DNA of 64,000 bases from Acinetobacter colistiniresistens (lineage in GTDB: Bacteria > Pseudomonadota > Gammaproteobacteria > Pseudomonadales > Moraxellaceae): contig NZ_CP102099.1 of the NCBI RefSeq assembly GCF_024582815.1, positions 1,798,001 through 1,862,000 of the forward strand. The letters are read 5' to 3'. Positions within the stretch are counted from its first letter, which is position 1, and each line of letters begins with the position of its first letter. Made by a program: the position numbers and the translations under genes. Shown here piece by piece: positions 47,901 to 56,900 of the stretch. The notes below the pieces were generated by a model. The model searched no databases, was not told where the DNA came from, and saw only the letters and a list, made by a program, of their open reading frames with translations.

Positions 47901-50900
47901 TGTTGATGGCACAGGTACAGCGATTGCGAATAGTCCAAGCATCAGTTCTACAGGCATCAATGCGGGTAACAATAAGATCAGTAATGTTGCGAATGGCGCG
48001 ATAACATCTGGTTCTAAAGATGCGGTGAATGGTGGTCAGTTACAAGGCGTAGCGGATAGTGTTAAGACCGCAATTGGCGGCAACACGACCATTGATGCAA
48101 CGACGGGTGCAATCACCACAAGTAACATTGGTGGCACAAGCTCGAACACCATTGATGGTGCGATCACGAGTGTAAAAAGCACAGCAGACGCAGCTAAAAC
48201 AACAGCAGATAAAGGCATCAACTTTGGTGGCACAACAGGCAAGAACAACTATGCGTTGGGCAGTGATATTAATGTTAAAGGCGACGGTAACATCACCAGC
48301 ACAACAGTTGCAGGCGGTGTTCAACTTGGCCTAGCGAACAACATTACCATCGGTAGTGGTGCCGGAACGAACCCTGTAACGATTAATGGTACAACAGGTA
48401 CAGTTAGCGGATTAACGAATAAGGCTTGGAGTGGTACAGCCACATCTGGTCAAGCAGCAACAGAAGACCAATTAAAAATCGTAAGTGATGTTGCAAGTAA
48501 TGCAAATAAAGGTTGGAAAGTTAACACTGGCGCTATAACTGGTGGAACCGTATCAGGTAATGCTTCAACGCAGGTTTCCCCAGACCAAGAAGTGAAGTTT
48601 ATTGCAGGTAAGAATGTTGCAATTACGCAAAATGGTAAGGATATCACCGTTGCAACCAGCGATAACCCTAACTTTACTTCTGTTACCACTGGGAATAGTA
48701 AATTAGATAACAGTGGTTTAGTTATTAAAGATGCGGCTGGTGGCATTAATATAAGTAAAGATGGTGTCAAGTTTGTTGATGGCACAGGTACAGCGATTGC
48801 GAATAGTCCAAGCATCAGTTCTACAGGCATCAATGCGGGTAACAACAAGATCAGCAATGTTGCGAATGGCGCGATAACATCTGGTTCTAAAGATGCGGTG
48901 AATGGTGGTCAGTTACAAGGCGTAGCGGACAGTGTTAAGACCGCAATTGGCGGCAACACGACCATTGATGCAACGACGGGTGCAATCACCACAAGTAACA
49001 TTGGTGGCACAAGCTCGAACACCATTGATGGTGCGATCACGAGTGTAAAAAGCACAGCAGACGCAGCTAAAACAACAGCAGACAAAGGCATCAACTTTGG
49101 TGGCACGACAGGCAAGAACAACTATGCCTTGGGTAGTGATATCAACGTTAAAGGCGACAGCAACATCACCAGCACGACAGTTGCAGGCGGTGTACAACTG
49201 GGCTTAGGCGATACGTTGAATGTTAAAGATGCAATCAATGTGGGCAGCGGTGCAACCAAAGTTAAGATTGATGGCACAACCAATACCATTGGTGGCTTAA
49301 GCAACACGACTTGGAACGGCACAGCAGTATCAGGTCAGGCAGCAACCGAAGATCAATTGGCAGCAGTTGATGGCAAGTTGGGTAACTTGGACGATGCAGC
49401 GGTTAAATATGATGACCCTGCAACCAAAGACAAGATCACGCTTGCAGGTGCAGGTGGAACCACCATTACCAATGTTAAAGCTGGAGATATCAGTTCAGCA
49501 GCATCAACAGATGCGGTGAATGGTGGCCAATTATTCACAACGAATCAGAATGTAACCACTGCGCAAAATGCAGCAGATGCAGCACAAGCGACAGCGGACA
49601 AAGGGATTAAGTTTGGTAATGGTACCAGCAGTAACCAATTTGCATTAGGCGATACGCTGAATGTTAAAGGTTCAACGGATGGTAGCATCACCAGTACCAC
49701 GACAGCAGATGGTGTCCAGCTTGGTTTAGGTGATACCGTTAATGTCAAAGATGCAATCAATGTGGGCAGTGGTGCAACTAAAGTTAAGATTGATGGCACA
49801 ACCAATACTATTGGTGGTTTAAGCAACACGACTTGGAACGGCACAGCGGTATCAGGTCAGGCAGCAACTGAAGATCAATTGGCAGCAGTTGATGGCAAGT
49901 TGGGTAACTTGGACGATGCAGCGGTTAAATATGATGACCCTGCAACCAAAGACAAAGTGACTTTAGCGGGCGCAGGTGGCACCACCATTACCAATGTTAA
50001 AGCTGGTGCGGTGAACTCGACTTCGACTGATGCAATCAACGGCAGTCAATTACACGGTGTTGCAGACAGTGTTAAGAGTGCCATTGGTGGCAACACGACG
50101 ATTGATGCAACGACGGGTGCAATCACCACAAGTAACATTGGTGGCACAGGTTCGAACACGATTGATGGTGCGATCACCAGCGTTAAAGCAACAGCGGACA
50201 AAGGCATCAACTTTGGTGGCACAACAGGCAAGAACAACTATGCCTTGGGTAGTGATATCAACGTTAAAGGCGACAGCAACATCACCAGCACGACAGTTGC
50301 AGGCGGTGTACAACTGGGCTTAGGCGATACGTTGAATGTTAAAGATGCAATCAATGTGGGCAGCGGTGCAACCAAAGTTAAGATTGATGGCACGACCAAT
50401 ACCATTGGTGGCTTAAGCAACACGACTTGGAACGGCACAGCAGTATCAGGTCAGGCAGCAACCGAAGATCAATTGGCAGCAGTTGATGGCAAGTTGGGTA
50501 ACTTGGACGATGCAGCGGTTAAATATGATGACCCTGCAACCAAAGACAAAGTGACTTTAGCGGGCGCAGGTGGCACCACCATTACCAATGTTAAAGCTGG
50601 TGCGGTGAACTCGACTTCGACTGATGCAATCAACGGCAGTCAATTACACGGTGTTGCAGACAGTGTTAAGAGTGCCATTGGTGGCAACACGACGATTGAT
50701 GCAACGACGGGTGCAATCACCACAAGTAACATTGGTGGCACAGGTTCGAACACGATTGATGGTGCGATCACCAGCGTTAAAGCAACAGCGGACAAAGGCA
50801 TCAACTTTGGTGGCACAACAGGCAAGAACAACTATGCCTTGGGTAGTGATATCAACGTTAAAGGCGACAGCAACATCACCAGCACGACAGTTGCAGGCGG

Positions 50901-53900
50901 TGTACAACTGGGCTTAGGCGATACGTTGAATGTTAAAGATGCAATCAATGTGGGCAGCGGTGCAACCAAAGTTAAGATTGATGGCACGACCAATACCATT
51001 GGTGGCTTAAGCAACACGACTTGGAACGGCACAGCAGTATCAGGTCAGGCAGCAACCGAAGATCAATTGGCAGCAGTTGATGGCAAGTTGGGTAACTTGG
51101 ACGATGCAGCGGTTAAATATGATGACCCTGCAACCAAAGACAAAGTGACTTTAGCGGGCGCAGGTGGCACCACCATTACCAATGTTAAAGCTGGAGATAT
51201 CAGTTCAGCAGCATCAACAGATGCGGTGAATGGTGGCCAATTATTCACAACGAATCAGAATGTAACCACTGCGCAAAATGCAGCAGATGCAGCACAAGCG
51301 ACAGCGGACAAAGGGATTAAGTTTGGTAATGGTACCAGCAGTAACCAATTTGCATTAGGCGATACGCTGAATGTTAAAGGTTCAACGGATGGTAGCATCA
51401 CCAGTACCACGACAGCAGATGGTGTCCAGCTTGGTTTAGGTGATACCGTTAATGTCAAAGATGCAATCAATGTGGGCAGTGGTGCAACTAAAGTTAAGAT
51501 TGATGGCACAACCAATACTATTGGTGGTTTAAGCAACACGACTTGGAACGGCACAGCGGTATCAGGTCAGGCAGCAACTGAAGATCAATTGGCAGCAGTT
51601 GATGGCAAGTTGGGTAACTTGGACGATGCAGCGGTTAAATATGATGACCCTGCAACCAAAGACAAAGTGACTTTAGCGGGCGCAGGTGGCACCACCATTA
51701 CCAATGTTAAAGCTGGTGCGGTGAACTCGACTTCGACTGATGCAATCAACGGCAGTCAATTACACGGTGTTGCAGACAGTGTTAAGAGTGCCATTGGTGG
51801 CAACACGACGATTGATGCAACGACGGGTGCAATCACCACAAGTAACATTGGTGGCACAGGTTCGAACACGATTGATGGTGCGATCACCAGCGTTAAAGCA
51901 ACAGCGGACAAAGGCATCAACTTTGGTGGCACAACAGGCAAGAACAACTATGCCTTGGGTAGTGATATCAACGTTAAAGGCGACAGCAACATCACCAGCA
52001 CGACAGTTGCAGGCGGTGTACAACTGGGCTTAGGCGATACGTTGAATGTTAAAGATGCAATCAATGTGGGCAGCGGTGCAACCAAAGTTAAGATTGATGG
52101 CACGACCAATACCATTGGTGGCTTAAGCAACACGACTTGGAACGGCACAGCAGTATCAGGTCAGGCAGCAACCGAAGATCAATTGGCAGCAGTTGATGGC
52201 AAGTTGGGTAACTTGGACGATGCAGCGGTTAAATATGATGACCCTGCAACCAAAGACAAAGTGACTTTAGCGGGCGCAGGTGGCACCACCATTACCAATG
52301 TTAAAGCTGGAGATATCAGTTCAGCAGCATCAACAGATGCGGTGAATGGTGGCCAATTATTCACAACGAATCAGAATGTAACCACTGCGCAAAATGCAGC
52401 AGATGCAGCACAAGCGACAGCGGACAAAGGGATTAAGTTTGGTAATGGTACCAGCAGTAACCAATTTGCATTAGGCGATACGCTGAATGTTAAAGGTTCA
52501 ACGGATGGTAGCATCACCAGTACCACGACAGCAGATGGTGTCCAGCTTGGTTTAGGTGATACCGTTAATGTCAAAGATGCAATCAATGTGGGCAGTGGTG
52601 CAACTAAAGTTAAGATTGATGGCACAACCAATACTATTGGTGGTTTAAGCAACACGACTTGGAACGGCACAGCGGTATCAGGTCAGGCAGCAACTGAAGA
52701 TCAATTGGCAGCAGTTGATGGCAAGTTGGGTAACTTGGACGATGCAGCGGTTAAATATGATGACCCTGCAACCAAAGACAAAGTGACTTTAGCGGGCGCA
52801 GGTGGCACCACCATTACCAATGTTAAAGCTGGTGCGGTGAACTCGACTTCGACTGATGCAATCAACGGCAGTCAATTACACGGTGTTGCAGACAGTGTTA
52901 AGAGTGCCATTGGTGGCAACACGACGATTGATGCAACGACGGGTGCAATCACCACAAGTAACATTGGTGGCACAGGTTCGAACACGATTGATGGTGCGAT
53001 CACCAGCGTTAAAGCAACAGCGGACAAAGGCATCAACTTTGGTGGCACAACAGGCAAGAACAACTATGCCTTGGGTAGTGATATCAACGTTAAAGGCGAC
53101 AGCAACATCACCAGCACGACAGTTGCAGGCGGTGTACAACTGGGCTTAGGCGATACGTTGAATGTTAAAGATGCAATCAATGTGGGCAGCGGTGCAACCA
53201 AAGTTAAGATTGATGGCACGACCAATACCATTGGTGGCTTAAGCAACACGACTTGGAACGGCACAGCAGTATCAGGTCAGGCAGCAACCGAAGATCAATT
53301 GGCAGCAGTTGATGGCAAGTTGGGTAACTTGGACGATGCAGCGGTTAAATATGATGACCCTGCAACCAAAGACAAAGTGACTTTAGCGGGCGCAGGTGGC
53401 ACCACCATTACCAATGTTAAAGCTGGAGATATCAGTTCAGCAGCATCAACAGATGCGGTGAATGGTGGCCAATTATTCACAACGAATCAGAATGTAACCA
53501 CTGCGCAAAATGCAGCAGATGCAGCACAAGCGACAGCGGACAAAGGGATTAAGTTTGGTAATGGTACCAGCAGTAACCAATTTGCATTAGGCGATACGCT
53601 GAATGTTAAAGGTTCAACGGATGGTAGCATCACCAGTACCACGACAGCAGATGGTGTCCAGCTTGGTTTAGGTGATACCGTTAATGTCAAAGATGCAATC
53701 AATGTGGGCAGTGGTGCAACTAAAGTTAAGATTGATGGCACAACCAATACTATTGGTGGTTTAAGCAACACGACTTGGAACGGCACAGCGGTATCAGGTC
53801 AGGCAGCAACTGAAGATCAATTAGCAGCAGTGGATGGCAAGCTCGGTAACTTGGACGATGCAGCGGTTAAATATGATGACCCTGCAACTAAAGACAAAGT

Positions 53901-56900
53901 GACTTTAGCAGGCGCAGGTGGCACCACCATTACTAATGTTAAAGCTGGTGCGGTGAACTCAACTTCGACTGATGCAATCAACGGCAGTCAATTACACGGT
54001 GTTGCAGACAGCGTTAAGAGTGCCATTGGTGGCAACACGACGATTGATGCAACGACGGGTGCAATCACCACAAGTAACATTGGTGGCACAGGTTCGAACA
54101 CGATTGATGGTGCGATCACCAGCGTTAAAGCAACAGCGGACAAAGGCATCAACTTTGGTGGCACAACAGGCAAGAACAACTATGCCTTGGGTAGTGATAT
54201 CAACGTTAAAGGCGACAGCAACATCACCAGCACGACAGTTGCAGGCGGTGTACAACTGGGCTTAGGCGATACGCTGAATGTTAAAGATGCAATCAATGTG
54301 GGCAGCGGTGCAACCAAAGTTAAGATTGATGGTACGACCAATACCATTGGTGGCTTAAGCAACACGACTTGGAACGGCACAGCAGTATCAGGTCAAGCGG
54401 CAACCGAAGATCAATTGGCAGCAGTTGATGGCAAGTTGGGTAACTTGGACGATGCAGCGGTTAAATATGATGACCCTGCAACCAAAGACAAGATCACGCT
54501 TGCAGGTGCAGGTGGCACCACGATCACTAATGTGAAAGCAGGTGATATCAGTTCAGCAGCATCAACAGATGCGGTGAATGGTGGCCAATTATTCACAACG
54601 AATCAGAATGTAACCACTGCGCAAAATGCAGCAGATGCAGCACAAGCGACAGCGGACAAAGGGATTAAGTTTGGTAATGGTACCAGCAGTAACCAATTTG
54701 CATTAGGCGATACGCTGAATGTTAAAGGTTCAACGGATGGTAGCATCACCAGTACCACGACAGCAGATGGTGTCCAGCTTGGTTTAGGTGATACCGTTAA
54801 TGTCAAAGATGCAATCAATGTGGGCAGTGGTGCAACTAAAGTTAAGATTGATGGCACGACCAATACCATTGGTGGTTTAAGCAACACGACTTGGAACGGC
54901 ACAGCGGTATCAGGTCAGGCAGCAACTGAAGATCAATTGGCAGCAGTTGATGGCAAGTTGGGTAACTTGGACGATGCAGCGGTTAAATATGATGACCCTG
55001 CAACCAAAGACAAAGTGACTTTAGCGGGCGCAGGTGGCACCACCATTACTAATGTTAAAGCTGGTGCGGTGAACTCGACTTCGACTGATGCAATCAACGG
55101 CAGTCAATTACACGGTGTTGCAGACAGTGTTAAGAGTGCCATTGGTGGCAACACGACGATTGATGCAACGACGGGTGCGATCACCACCAGCAACATTGGT
55201 GGCACAGGTTCGAACACCATTGATGGTGCAATCACCAGCGTTAAAGATGCCGCAACCAAAGCGAAAACAACTGTTACTGCTGGAGACAACGTTGTTGTTA
55301 CTCCAACAACCAATGCCGATGGCTCAAGCAACTATCAAGTCGCGACTGCAAAAGACGTGAACTTCGATAAAGTGACTGTAGGCAGTGTGGTGGTTGATAA
55401 AGCGACCAATACGATTAACGGTTTAAGCAACAAGACTTGGAACGGTACAGCAGTCTCAGGTCAAGCGGCGACTGAGGATCAATTGCAAGCGGTCAGCGAT
55501 GCACAAAAAGCAACAGATGATGCAGCGGTTAAATACGACAACCCATTAACCAAAGACAAAGTGACCTTGGGTGGAGCAGGCTCTACCACACCAGTGACCT
55601 TGACCAATGTGAAAGCGGGTGCAGTCAATTCAACTTCAACAGATGCAATCAACGGTAGCCAGTTACACGGCGTCGCGGACAGCGTCAAGAATGCGATTGG
55701 TGGTTCAACTACGATTGATGCAACCACAGGTGCAATCACCACCAGCAACATTGGTGGCACAGGTTCGAACACCATTGATGGTGCGATCACCAGCGTCAAA
55801 GATGCCGCAACCAAAGCAAAAACAACTGTTACAGCTGGAGACAACGTTGTTGTTACTCCAACAACCAATGCCGATGGCTCAAGCAACTATCAAGTCGCGA
55901 CTGCAAAAGACGTGAACTTCGATAAAGTGACTGTAGGCAGTGTGGTGGTTGATAAAGCGACCAATACGATTAACGGTTTAAGCAACAAGACTTGGAACGG
56001 TACAGCAGTCTCAGGTCAAGCGGCGACTGAGGATCAATTGCAAGCGGTCAGCGATGCACAAAAAGCAACAGATGATGCAGCGGTTAAATACGACAACCCA
56101 TTAACCAAAGACAAAGTGACCTTGGGTGGAGCAGGCTCTACCACACCAGTGACCTTGACCAATGTGAAAGCGGGTGCGGTCAATTCAAGCTCAACTGATG
56201 CAATCAATGGCAGCCAGTTACACGGTGTCGCAGACAGCGTCAAGAATGCAATTGGTGGCTCAACCACGATTGATGCAACCACAGGTGCGATCACCACCAG
56301 TAACATTGGTGGTACCGGCTCGAACACCATTGATGGTGCAATCACCAGTGTTAAAGATGCTGCAACCAAAGCAAAAACAACCGTTACAGCGGGTGATAAC
56401 GTGGTTGTAACCCCAACAACCAATGCTGATGGCTCAAGCAACTATCAAGTCGCGACTGCAAAAGACGTGAACTTCGATAAAGTGACTGTAGGCAGTGTGG
56501 TGGTTGATAAAGCGACCAATACGATTAACGGCTTAAGTAACAAGACCTGGAACGGTACAGCAGTCTCAGGCCAGGCAGCGACAGAAGATCAATTGGCAGC
56601 AGTTGATGGCAAGTTGGGCAACTTGGATGATGCAGCGGTTAAATATGATGATCCTGCAACGAAAGACAAAGTGACTTTAGCGGGTACTGGCGGCACCACG
56701 ATCACCAATGTGAAAGCGGGTGCAGTCAATTCAACTTCAACCGATGCAATCAATGGCAGCCAGTTACACGGCGTCGCGGATAGCGTGAAGAATGCAATTG
56801 GTGGTTCAACCACGATTGATGCAACCACAGGTGCAATCACCACCAGTAACATTGGTGGTACCGGTTCGAACACCATTGATGGTGCAATCACCAGCGTTAA

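Noticed and set aside
49486..55245. CRISPR array or satellite DNA
   Set aside because: The repeats are hundreds of bases long, direct, without spacers, and read in one protein frame.
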